In this document: positions 44,548 to 52,324 of the stretch, in pieces
How positions within the stretch are numbered: position 1 is the first letter of the stretch
Layout of the letters: each line of letters begins with the position of its first letter
Assembly: GCF_016714285.1 (NCBI RefSeq)
Contig: NZ_JADJNN010000003.1
Coordinates: 558,001-622,000, forward strand
DNA: 64,000 bases
Direction of reading: 5' to 3'
DNA from: Nannocystis sp.
GTDB lineage: Bacteria > Myxococcota_A > Polyangia > Nannocystales > Nannocystaceae
Notes under the pieces: model-generated
Told to the model about the DNA's origin: nothing
The model's database searches: none
What the model saw: the letters and a program-made list of their open reading frames with translations, nothing else
Position numbers and translations under genes: made by a program

Positions 44548-45692
44548 CATTCCCCCGCGCACTCCTCCACCCGCTCGCCTGGCCCCTCCTGACCGTCGCG
44601 TGCCAGCAGGGCGGCGATGTCGGCAGCGGGGAGGGCGAACCCGGGACCGCGAGCACTTCGTCCTCGAGCACCGGCATCGACCCGACCAACACCCCGACGA
44701 CCGGCGCATCGAGCCCGATCACGACCGACACCTCGGCGAGCACCAGCGAACCGGACACGAGCAGCTCGACCGGCAACATCGACACGGGCCAAGCGCTCAC
44801 GAGCTCAAGCGGGACGACCGGCGATGCCCCCTCGCCGATCTGCGGCGATGGCGAGGTCGGCCCCGGCGAGGAGTGCGATCTGGGCGCGGCCGAGAACAAC
44901 GATCACGGCGCTTGCACCCTCGAGTGCAAGGTCGCCACCTGCGGCGACGAGCTGATCTGGGACGGCGAGGAGGCCTGCGACAACGGCGCAGACAACAACG
45001 ATAACGTGTACGGCGGCTGCACCACGCAATGCCAGCTCGGCCCGCGCTGCAACGACGGCATCCTGCAGGGCCCCGAGGAGTGCGACCTCGGCGAGGACAA
45101 CGGCGACGGTGAATTCCCGCCCTACGGCGTGCCCTGTGACGACGGCTGCCGCTTCCTTGCCAGGCTGGCCTTCCTGTCCAGCGTGGCCTACAAGGGCGGC
45201 GACCTCGGCGGCGTCGAGGGCGCGCACCTGAAGTGCCAGAAGCTGGCCAAACAGGCAGGGTTCGATAACTCGGCGAAATCCAAGGCCTGGCTCAGCGACG
45301 GGGAGCACAGCCCGTTTCAGGACTTTGATCATTCGCCGAGTACGGTCGGGCTGGCGTACGTGCGCCCGGACGGGGTGCGCATCGCGGATGACTGGGATGA
45401 TCTGATCCTGAACGGGCCGGGGGATGGGATTATCGTGACGGATACCGGGGAGAAGCTGGTGGGGAAATACGTCTGGACCGGCACCGCTCCGAGCGGCAAG
45501 GCGTTCGACCCGGCCGCGACATGCAAGACGTGGAGCAGTTCCTCGGCGCTCGACAAGAGCCGCGTCGGGCTCAGCGGAGTCGACAAGCAGCAGGTCCAGG
45601 CGTGGATGCAGTGGGACGCGGACAAGCAGTGGACGAGCTACGTCAGCTACAATTGCAACAACGCCAACCGAATCTACTGCTTCGAGCAATAA
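44544..45692 (+). CDS. Secreted lipoprotein A2: paralogue of A1
   Basis: 382 residues with the same plan as A1: the lipobox LLTVAC, a Thr/Ser linker (SSSSTGIDPTNTPTTGASSP), three cysteine-rich units and DUF1554 (RLAFLSSVAYKGGDLGGVEG; KAWLSDGEHSPFQDFDHSPS; KYVWTGTAPSGKAFDPAATC). It ends RIYCFEQ. Most A1/A2 differences lie in the linker and in the later part of DUF1554 (for instance QWTSYVSYNCNNANR versus QWTNYTSFGCDVSYR). The start ATG is coupled to the 43-codon remnant upstream. Confidence 0.85.
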   Translation: MTFPRALLHPLAWPLLTVACQQGGDVGSGEGEPGTASTSSSSTGIDPTNTPTTGASSPITTDTSASTSEPDTSSSTGNIDTGQALTSSSGTTGDAPSPICGDGEVGPGEECDLGAAENNDHGACTLECKVATCGDELIWDGEEACDNGADNNDNVYGGCTTQCQLGPRCNDGILQGPEECDLGEDNGDGEFPPYGVPCDDGCRFLARLAFLSSVAYKGGDLGGVEGAHLKCQKLAKQAGFDNSAKSKAWLSDGEHSPFQDFDHSPSTVGLAYVRPDGVRIADDWDDLILNGPGDGIIVTDTGEKLVGKYVWTGTAPSGKAFDPAATCKTWSSSSALDKSRVGLSGVDKQQVQAWMQWDADKQWTSYVSYNCNNANRIYCFEQ

Positions 45693-45705
45693 CGGAGACT
45701 AACCT

Positions 45706-46581
45706 GTGAACTGCTCTACACATTTTCGACGCTGCCATGATTTGGGTGCGCTGTCGTTCTTGATGATCGTCGTCGTGCTGTCGACGGCCTGCGCCGTCGA
45801 GCAGATTGATACGATCATCGACCAACGCGGAGTCACCGACTGTCCGTCAAGCACGAGCGCGTCCGGGGGGTCTCATGAGACCTCGACCGGCACCACGACC
45901 AGCACAGGCTCATCCTCTTCAGGCAACTCGGCCACATCGTCGACGACCAGCGGCGAGACCGCAAGTGGGAGCAGTGGATCCGAGAGCAGCACCGGGGCCC
46001 CGCAGCCTGTGTGCGGCGATGGCGTTGTGGATGGCGACGAGACCTGTGATGATGGCAACGATGTACCGGATGACGGATGCCAGGAGTGCGCGAAGGACTC
46101 GATCGTTTTCATCAGCAGCGAGATCTATCAGGGCTTCGCTCTTGGTGGATTAAAGGGTGCAGATCTACGTTGCCAGAGCCTCGCTGCCAAGGCTGGGCTT
46201 GATAGATTCCTGACATTCAGGGCGTGGCTGAGTACACCGTCGATGTCCGCCTCTGACCGCCTGCTGCCTTCACGTGGCCGTTACGTCCTGGTCAACGGGC
46301 TGGTCGTCGCGCAGAACTGGGACGCGCTGACCTCGGGGGGTCTAGAGAACGCGATCGCGGTCGACGAGCACTCGCAGACGCAAGCCTGGGGCGTATGGAC
46401 GGGGACCCTGCCAAGCGGACAACCCGCGCTGGGCTCGGAATTTTGCGAGGATTGGGACGACGACTCTGGTCTTCTTAGATTTGGCGGCACCGGTCTGAGT
46501 ACGAGCATCGATGGGACTTGGTCATTCTTTGACCAGGGGCCGTGCGGCTCTGAGCTCCGGATATATTGTGTGGAACAATAG
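45706..46581 (+). CDS. Secreted lipoprotein B4: paralogue of B1-B3
   Basis: 291 residues. The start is GTG at 45706, with CGGAG 8 bases upstream. The leader (LSFLMIVVVLSTAC) has a lipobox and is not like the B1/B2 leader. A Ser/Thr/Gly linker follows, then the cysteine unit CGDGVVDGDETCDDGNDVPD. DUF1554 contains FISSEIYQGFALGGLKGADL, FRAWLSTPSMSASDR and EFCEDWDDDSGLLRFGGTGL and ends RIYCVEQ. B4 follows A2 as B1 follows A1, so the A-B pair looks like the duplicated unit. It is the last member of the array. Confidence 0.85.
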   Translation: MNCSTHFRRCHDLGALSFLMIVVVLSTACAVEQIDTIIDQRGVTDCPSSTSASGGSHETSTGTTTSTGSSSSGNSATSSTTSGETASGSSGSESSTGAPQPVCGDGVVDGDETCDDGNDVPDDGCQECAKDSIVFISSEIYQGFALGGLKGADLRCQSLAAKAGLDRFLTFRAWLSTPSMSASDRLLPSRGRYVLVNGLVVAQNWDALTSGGLENAIAVDEHSQTQAWGVWTGTLPSGQPALGSEFCEDWDDDSGLLRFGGTGLSTSIDGTWSFFDQGPCGSELRIYCVEQ

Positions 46582-46690
46582 GGGCCGAGGCGCCGCGGTC
46601 GATGTGCGTCGTGGCGAGGTTGAGCAGGGTCTGAGCTCTCGCGCCCAAAGCTCCGCGCGAGCGGGCTGGAACGGTGACCGCGTCTTACAA

Positions 46691-47518
46691 CTACGGGGAA
46701 TACACGGTCCATCCGTCGTCGCACTGGCCGAGGGGAGGCTCGAGCGGGAACTTTTGCAAGCAGTCGAAGCGCACCATGGCCGATGAGGCGGCGAGGCACT
46801 GCGCGAAGGCGCAGGCTTCGGGCATCGTCCCAAAGAGAGCGTCCCCCACAACATAGTCCAGATCTGCTGCGCCCCAGAAGCGCCGGACGGCCATCCCGTC
46901 GTCGCGTATCAAGACGTAGCCGTTGTAGGAGTACTGTCCCCCGAACTTCGACCAATTCCAGCGGACGATGCCGGGCGTGCGATCGCGGAGCGCCGTCAAC
47001 GCACACACGAGCGCCTCCGGGTTTGCCAACATGAGCCCGCCGTCAGGCCCGCAGTCTGGGAAGCAATCGAATTCTTCTTTGGCCTGAACGATCGGACACA
47101 GCGTCTCGCCGCACGTCGGCAGGGAGGGCGCATCACCCCATCCCCCCTCCTGGTCGTCGAGGATGCACGCGCACACCGGGCCTTCCGTGTCCCCCGTCGT
47201 GTCGCCCCCCGTATCCTCACAGGCGAAGTCGACGTCGTCGTCCGTAGTCCCACCGGTAGTCCCGCCGGTAGTCCCGCCGGTGGTCCCGCTGGTGGTCCCG
47301 CCGGTAGTCCCGCCCGTCGTTGTCCCGGTTCCGGTGGCCTCGACGTCCGTCGTCCCAGGTTCGGTCGTCGGCGTCGTCGGCATGTCCCCGGTGGTGGCCT
47401 GCGCGTCGCTGCTGCTCCCCGCCGTGGTCGTCCCAGTGTCGTCCCCGGTACCCGGACAGCCGGCGAGCAGGGATGCAAGGACAACGAGTTTGAGCAGCGG
47501 CGCAACGGACGGAGTCAT
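46691..47518 (-). CDS. Secreted lipoprotein with TTGG repeats
   Basis: 275 residues from the ATG at 47518. The signal peptide MTPSVAPLLKLVVLASLLAG ends in a lipobox (LLAGC). The linker includes TTGG tetrapeptides, encoded by 12-bp tandem units, and an acidic part (DDDVDFACEDTGGDTTGDTE). The C-terminal 160 residues hold eight cysteines (CACILDDQEGGWGDAPSLP; CGETLCPIVQ; DCFPDCGPDGG) and end with DGWTVYSP. No domain is recognised. It is transcribed towards the lipoprotein array and may serve the same surface. Confidence 0.78.
   Translation of the reverse strand: MTPSVAPLLKLVVLASLLAGCPGTGDDTGTTTAGSSSDAQATTGDMPTTPTTEPGTTDVEATGTGTTTGGTTGGTTSGTTGGTTGGTTGGTTDDDVDFACEDTGGDTTGDTEGPVCACILDDQEGGWGDAPSLPTCGETLCPIVQAKEEFDCFPDCGPDGGLMLANPEALVCALTALRDRTPGIVRWNWSKFGGQYSYNGYVLIRDDGMAVRRFWGAADLDYVVGDALFGTMPEACAFAQCLAASSAMVRFDCLQKFPLEPPLGQCDDGWTVYSP
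47244..47315 (-). repeat. 12-bp tandem repeat encoding TTGG
   Basis: Six units of 12 bases with the plus-strand form GTAGTCCCGCCG or close variants (GTGGTCCCGCTG, GTGGTCCCGCCG). Since the unit is four codons, gain or loss keeps the frame and only changes linker length in the lipoprotein. Confidence 0.85.
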
Positions 47519-47771
47519 GCTGGGAGCAAGGCAAGACATGTGCCATGACGATGACCCGCAGGCCACCACATCGGCCCCCACGCGGGAGCGAATGTTCCGC
47601 GCCCACCCGCAGCCCTTGCACATGACCGGCGCGTCGCTGCGCACCTGTCACCGACAAGGAGAAGGTCAGGCAGCTCGCGGATAACGGCGTGATGGGCGTC
47701 CCTGCAATCCCCGCGTGTAGCCCGACGCGGTGCCATCAGTATTCAACGCGAGAGGCTGCCCGGCGGCGGCC

Positions 47772-47843
47772 TGGGCATTACAGGGCTTGAACCTGTACGC
47801 ATCGATCCTTAGTCGATTGCTCTACCAGTTGAGCAAAATGGGG
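47772..47843 (-). tRNA. tRNA-like gene, anticodon AAG, with defective acceptor stem (possible pseudo-tRNA)
   Basis: The D arm (GCTC AACTGGTA GAGC), the anticodon arm (ATCGA, loop CTAAGGA, TCGAT) and the T arm (ACAGG TTCAAGC CCTGT) are all perfect. The loop reads AAG as anticodon (Leu, CUU). The variable loop has only 4 bases, whereas bacterial tRNA-Leu has a long arm. The 3' acceptor strand is AATGCCC with discriminator A, but the 5' strand is CCCCATT, so the outer three pairs are C-C mismatches. No CCA is encoded. It may be a decayed or mobile-element-derived tRNA. Confidence 0.55.
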
Positions 47844-47963
47844 TGGCCAACGCCCACGTGGCAGCCTCTCGCGGGGGCGAGTGTAGGGCAGCGCTCGCTC
47901 GCGGGGCAAGGGGGGCGGTTGCGGGCGCGTTGGCGCCCGCGTGGCCGCGTTCCGCATCTCGCA

Positions 47964-49640
47964 TCAGCGCAGGCGCAGGATGCCGTAGAGCGCGAGCGTG
48001 TAGAACACGGCCGACGCGATCGGGATGCCGAGCAGGCCGAAGGTTGGCAGCTGCAGGCCGAGGCAGTAGGTGCCGCAGGCGAGGCAGGTGACGGTGAGGG
48101 CGGCGCGGACGGCGGTCTTGACCTGGAGGTTGGTGGCCTCGTGGTGGGTTTTGAGGGTGCCGGGGGCGATGCCGATGGCGAGTTTGCCGTCCTGGATGTC
48201 GCTGAGGATCGCCGGGAGGACGCGGGGCATGGCGTGGGCGGCCCGGGAGAGCAGCTGGAAGTCGGTGACGAGGAGCTGTTTGATGCGGTCGCTGCTGTAG
48301 CGTTCGGCGACCATCTGGGTGATGAAGGGGCGGGCGAGCTCGATCGGGTCGATGTCGGGGGCGATGGACTTGGCGAGGCCCTCGGTGGTGACGATCGCCT
48401 TGAACATCATGGTGAAGTCCGAGGGCATGCGGACGTTGTGGCGGGTGGCGGCGGTGACGAGCTCGCCGAACAGGACGCCGATCTGGATCTCCGAGAGCGG
48501 GACGCCGCCGAGGTAGCGCTCGGCGATCTCGATCGCGTCGGCCTCGAACTCGTTGTAGTTGACCTTGCCGGTGGGGATCGCCAGCTCGTAGAAGCAGCGG
48601 GCGAGCGACTCGAGGTCCTCGTTCAGGACGGCGTGGAGGATGTCGATGAGGCGGTCCTTCATCGCCGGGGTGAGCCGGCCGACCATGCCGCAGTCGATGA
48701 TAGCGAGGCCGCCGTCGGCCTGGACGAAGACGTTGCCGGGGTGGAGGTCGCCGTGGAAGAAGCCGTCGACGAACAGCATCTTGTAGGCGGTCTTGAAGTA
48801 GACCTCGACCAATGGGCGGGTGTCCTCGCCGCTGGCGAGCACCTCGCTGAACTTGCGGCCCTCGGCGAACTCCATGCACAGGACCTCGGTGCTGCTGAGA
48901 TCCTCGAAGACCCGCGGGATGCGGACGCGCGGGTCGTCGGCGAAGTTGCGGCGGAAGCGGGCCATGTTGCGCAGCTCGCAGCGGAAGTCGAGCTCCTGGG
49001 CGAGCGACTTGGCGAAGCCGCGGAGGACGCCGCCGAGGTCCATGGCCTCGGCCTCGACGAAGGACTCCTCGACCCAGTTGGCGATGGCGCGCAGGATGTT
49101 GAGGTCGCTCTCGATCTTGGGGCGCAGGCCGGGGCGCTGGACCTTGAGCACCACGGCGGTGCCGTCCTTGAGGGTGGCGCGGTGGACCTGGGCGATGCTG
49201 GCGGAGGCGAGCGGGGTCTCGTCGAGGGTCTCGAAGTGCTCGCGGAAGCCGGGGCCGAGGGCGCTGCGCAGCTGTTGGACGACCTGGTCGAAGGGCAGCG
49301 GGCTGACGTTGTCCTGCAGCTGGGTGAGCTCGTGGAGGATCGCGGGCGGGAGCAGGTCGGGGCGGGTGGAGAGGATCTGGCCGAGCTTGATGAAGGTCGG
49401 GCCGAGCTTGGCGAAGGCGGCGACCAGGCGCTTGCCTGTGTCGGGGCTGCCGATGGCGGCGCGGGTCAGGTCGGCGCCGGCGTAGTCGATCTGCAGCTCG
49501 CGGCGCAGCTTGAGCTGGGCGAAGAACCAGCCGAAGCCGTGACCGACGAAGACGGTGGCGATCTCGCGGAAGCGGGCGACGTCCTTGGCGCCGGTGACGA
49601 GCGCGCGCGAGGAGCTGACGATGGTGCGCAGGACCGACAC
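47964..49640 (-). CDS. ABC1/UbiB/AarF family atypical kinase
   Basis: 558 residues. The family signature is KLGPTFIKLGQILSTRPDLL (KxGQ) near residue 80. The ATP-binding alanine-rich loop is ASASIAQVHRA, followed by the lysine in VVLKVQRPG and the catalytic FFHGDLHPGN near residue 297. The metal-binding motif is IIDCGMVGRL. Two C-terminal hydrophobic helices (TVTCLACGTYCLGLQL; IPIASAVFYTLALYGILRL) anchor it in the membrane. In E. coli UbiB supports ubiquinone synthesis and lipid movement; in this lineage, which probably uses menaquinone, the role is less clear. The start is ATG at 49640. Confidence 0.9.
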   Translation of the reverse strand: MSVLRTIVSSSRALVTGAKDVARFREIATVFVGHGFGWFFAQLKLRRELQIDYAGADLTRAAIGSPDTGKRLVAAFAKLGPTFIKLGQILSTRPDLLPPAILHELTQLQDNVSPLPFDQVVQQLRSALGPGFREHFETLDETPLASASIAQVHRATLKDGTAVVLKVQRPGLRPKIESDLNILRAIANWVEESFVEAEAMDLGGVLRGFAKSLAQELDFRCELRNMARFRRNFADDPRVRIPRVFEDLSSTEVLCMEFAEGRKFSEVLASGEDTRPLVEVYFKTAYKMLFVDGFFHGDLHPGNVFVQADGGLAIIDCGMVGRLTPAMKDRLIDILHAVLNEDLESLARCFYELAIPTGKVNYNEFEADAIEIAERYLGGVPLSEIQIGVLFGELVTAATRHNVRMPSDFTMMFKAIVTTEGLAKSIAPDIDPIELARPFITQMVAERYSSDRIKQLLVTDFQLLSRAAHAMPRVLPAILSDIQDGKLAIGIAPGTLKTHHEATNLQVKTAVRAALTVTCLACGTYCLGLQLPTFGLLGIPIASAVFYTLALYGILRLR

Positions 49641-49830
49641 GCGCCGGAGAGTAACCGGTCCGTGGCCGCCCGGCAGCCGGGGGTCGGCGGGGCACGGTCC
49701 GTGGTGGCGGGCGCACGCCTGGCGCGGCCGCTGGTCGCGAGCGGTCGCTGGTGGGCAAGTGGCCGGGGTCTGCTCCAGGCGCGAGCTATCGGCGGGTGCG
49801 GGGGCGGGCTATCCTGGCGGCTGCGGAGGG

Positions 49831-50649
49831 ATGATGCAGCGGACGACGGCGTTGGTGATGGCGATCGTGGCGGTGGCGGGCTGTGACGCGAGCTCGCAGG
49901 AGGCGGTGGCCGCGAAGGCGCGGGCCCAGGCGGAGGTGGCGTCGCGCGAGGCGGAGGTGCTGGCCGCGCGGGCGCGGGCGGGGGCGGGCGAGATGGCGGA
50001 CGCGGCGTCGCGGGAGGCGGGGTCGCTGGCCGAGAAGACCTGGGCGGGGGCGGGCGAGGTGGCGGAGGCGGCGAAGCGGGAGGCGACCGAGCTGGCCGAG
50101 AAGACGCGGGTGGGGGCGGGGGAGCTGGCGACGTCAGCGGGCGAGCAGACGGCGGCGGCGGCCCGGGTGACGGCGGAGTGGGCGACGAAGATGCTGCAGC
50201 GCGGTGAGCTGACGGAGACGGCGAAGGCGTGGCTGCGCAAGGGGTCGGAGCTGTCGCAGGGGGGGATCGAGGCGGTGCTGGCGAAGGGCTCGCAGGCGGT
50301 GCCGGTGGCGCTGGCGATCGGCTCGGCGCTGGCGGCCGCGGTGGACTCGGACACGATGATCGAGCCGATCTATCAACCCGTGGCGCGGGAGGGGGTGGGC
50401 AGCGCAGAGGCTGACGCGGCGATCCGCGGGATGACGCGGGTGGAGGTGGTCGACGGGGTGCAGGTCGGGTTCAAGGAGCTCACGAGCCTCGACCTCGGGC
50501 ACCGCATCAGCGAGACGGCGTACCTGGTGGTGTGGCGGCAGGGCGACCACCTGGTCGGCTTCGTGTTCCGCTCGCGGCGGGACATCGCGATCGGCGAGCT
50601 GGTGAGCCTGGCACCGAAGCTGATCTCGCTGGTGCGGGCGCAGCTGTAG
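49831..50649 (+). CDS. Lipoprotein with alanine-rich helical repeats
   Basis: 272 residues from the ATG at 49831 with GGAGGG just upstream. The signal (MMQRTTALVMAIVAVAGC) ends in a lipobox. Residues 20-120 are an Ala/Glu/Lys-rich helix with an 11- or 22-residue repeat (AGAGEMADAASREAGSLAEK; AGAGEVAEAAKREATELAEK; GAGELATSAGEQTAAAARVT), resembling LEA-type or apolipoprotein helices. The C-terminus is a small globular part (RVEVVDGVQVGFKELTSLDL; YLVVWRQGDHLVGFVFRSRR). It is probably an envelope-anchored stalk; the function is unknown. Confidence 0.75.
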   Translation: MMQRTTALVMAIVAVAGCDASSQEAVAAKARAQAEVASREAEVLAARARAGAGEMADAASREAGSLAEKTWAGAGEVAEAAKREATELAEKTRVGAGELATSAGEQTAAAARVTAEWATKMLQRGELTETAKAWLRKGSELSQGGIEAVLAKGSQAVPVALAIGSALAAAVDSDTMIEPIYQPVAREGVGSAEADAAIRGMTRVEVVDGVQVGFKELTSLDLGHRISETAYLVVWRQGDHLVGFVFRSRRDIAIGELVSLAPKLISLVRAQL

Positions 50650-50738
50650 GTGGTTGCCGATCGGTGAGCTGAGGCCGGGGCTGATCGGGCTGGTGCGAGG
50701 TGGTTGCCGGGTTTGGCGGGGCCTGGTATGCGAGGGAC

Positions 50739-51581
50739 GTGTCGCGGCTGCAGCAGGGCCTGTTGCGCAAGATCTCTCAGGCCAATCGGCGCTTCGGGCT
50801 GATCGAGGCCGGGGACCGGATCATGGTCGCGATCTCGGGGGGCAAGGACTCGTGGGGGCTGCTGCACCTGCTGCGGGCGTATCGGCAGATGCTGCCCTTC
50901 GACTTCAGCCTGGTGGCGGTCAACCTCGACCAGGGTCACCCGGGCTTCCCGGTGCAGGTGCTGCGCGACTACCTCGAGCGCGAGGGCCACGAATATCGCA
51001 TCGTCCAGCGCGACACGTACTCGGTGGTGAAGCGGGAGATCCCGGCGGGCAAGGCGTATTGCTCGCTGTGTTCGCGGCTGCGGCGGGGGATCCTCTACAA
51101 TACAGCGGTCGAGCTCGGGGCGACCAAGATCGCGCTCGGGCACCACCGCGACGACCTGATCGAGACATTGCTGCTCAATCAGCTGTACGCGGGGCAGATC
51201 AAGGCGATGGCGCCGCTCCTGCGATCGGACGACGGGCGCAACACGATCATCCGACCGCTGGTGTTGTGCGAGGAGAAGGACCTGGCGGCCTTCGCGGTCG
51301 AGCAGGGCTTTCCGATCGTGCCGTGCGACCTGTGCGGCTCGCAGGAGCAGCTCAAGCGCGTCGAGGTGCGACGATTGTTGGTGCAGCTGGAGCAGCATAA
51401 CCCGCAGGTGCGGGCGAACCTGCTGGCGGCGGCGGGGAACCTGAAGCCCTCGCATCTGCTCGACCCGCGGGTCCGCGGGGCGGCGGAGGCGGGCGAGGAC
51501 GAGAGCGTGGCGGCGCTCGACGGTGGGCCGCTGCTGCCGGCGCAGGGGCTGCTGCGGGCGATCGGATCGGGGTCATTGTGA
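50739..51581 (+). CDS. ttcA: tRNA 2-thiocytidine biosynthesis protein TtcA
   Basis: The enzyme thiolates cytidine-32 in certain tRNAs, using ATP and an iron-sulphur cluster. 280 residues from the GTG at 50739 (VSRLQQGLLRKISQANRRFG), which aligns with the family start; a GTG at 50700 is also in frame. The PP-loop motif is AISGGKDSWG near residue 34. A first cysteine pair is CSLCSRLRRG, followed by GHHRDDLIETLLLNQ. Another pair is in VPCDLCGSQEQ; TtcA uses cysteines of these motifs for the cluster. The tail of about 50 residues is low in complexity and probably lineage-specific. The stop overlaps the next gene's ATG. Confidence 0.92.
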   Translation: MSRLQQGLLRKISQANRRFGLIEAGDRIMVAISGGKDSWGLLHLLRAYRQMLPFDFSLVAVNLDQGHPGFPVQVLRDYLEREGHEYRIVQRDTYSVVKREIPAGKAYCSLCSRLRRGILYNTAVELGATKIALGHHRDDLIETLLLNQLYAGQIKAMAPLLRSDDGRNTIIRPLVLCEEKDLAAFAVEQGFPIVPCDLCGSQEQLKRVEVRRLLVQLEQHNPQVRANLLAAAGNLKPSHLLDPRVRGAAEAGEDESVAALDGGPLLPAQGLLRAIGSGSL

Positions 51582-52208
51582 TGAGTTGCATGCGGCGGTG
51601 GCTGTTGTTGCTGTTGGGCCTGACGGGCTGCGGCGAGGCGGTGGGGGTGTGCGCGCAGGTCGAGGTGGCGGCGGGGCTGCAAGTCGTGCTGCACGACGCG
51701 ATGGGGCCGCGCGAGCACCCGCGGCCGGGCGCCTACACATTCACGGTGACCACCGAGTTCGGGGCATTGACGTGGATGTGCACGATCGCGGCGGGCGACG
51801 ATGTCGGTAGCGGCTGCGCCGGGGATTATGTGCAGGCGGGCGGGCCCGGCGGGCCCGGGAGTCGGGCGAGTCGGGCGAGTCGGGGGGCCGAGCGGGTCGA
51901 GCGAGTCGGGCGGGTCGGGCGGGTCGGGCGGGTCGGGCGATGGGTCGAGCGGGGGTGGCGACGATGCTGCGGCGGTGTTGCTGGTCTCGGCGGTGGCGGG
52001 CGAGGACGAATTTTGGCTGGCGCTGACGCGTCTCGAGAGCAACGTGTGGACCGGGCCGGCCGAGGCCCGCGTGGAGATCGAGCGGGACGGGGAGCTGGTC
52101 GCGGACGAGGTGTATATGCCGAAGTACGAGTATTCGCAGCTGAGCGGTGGTCGTGGCTGTCCGCAGTACTGGGTGCTCAAGGGCGCCGTGCCGAAGATCG
52201 GGCTGTGA
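51581..52208 (+). CDS. Lipoprotein interrupted by a frameshift at a G6 tract
   Basis: The ATG at 51581 overlaps the ttcA TGA. The leader (MRRWLLLLLGLTGC) is a lipoprotein signal. The first domain runs to SGCAGDYVQAG in one frame. After the Gly-rich linker the reading continues in the next frame as SGGSGGSGGSGDGSSGGG, then AAVLLVSAVAGEDEFWLALT and a second domain ending VLKGAVPKIGL at 52208. Removing one G from the run of six Gs at 51882-51887 joins both parts in a single frame. Without this change the first frame becomes a basic Arg/Gly tail ending at 52273. It may be a real frameshift, a slippage site or a sequence error. Confidence 0.65.
51840..51960 (+). repeat. 9-bp GGGCG(A/G)GTC tandem repeats in the lipoprotein linker
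   Basis: Units of GGGCGAGTC and GGGCGGGTC repeat about eight times around the G6 tract, coding for Gly-Gly-Ser in the frame that leads to the second domain. Such tracts are prone to slippage during replication. Confidence 0.75.
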
Positions 52209-52247
52209 GGCGGGCTGTGAGGCGGGCTGTGAGGCGGGCTGTGAGGC
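52200..52247 (+). repeat. 12-bp tandem repeat overlapping a stop codon
   Basis: Four exact copies of GGGCTGTGAGGC. The first copy carries the TGA stop of the frameshifted lipoprotein (GGG CTG TGA). As the unit is four codons long, every further copy presents another in-frame TGA. Confidence 0.9.
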
Positions 52248-52324
52248 GGTTGGCGCTCGCGCGCGTCCGGTGATGGGCAGGGTCGCGCGCACGTGGACGG
52301 GGTCGGGGTCGCGGAAGGTGTGGC

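Noticed and set aside
47244..47315. CRISPR-like repeats
   Set aside because: Units are 12 bp, directly adjacent, without spacers, and code for TTGG in a lipoprotein; no array or cas gene was seen anywhere in the window.
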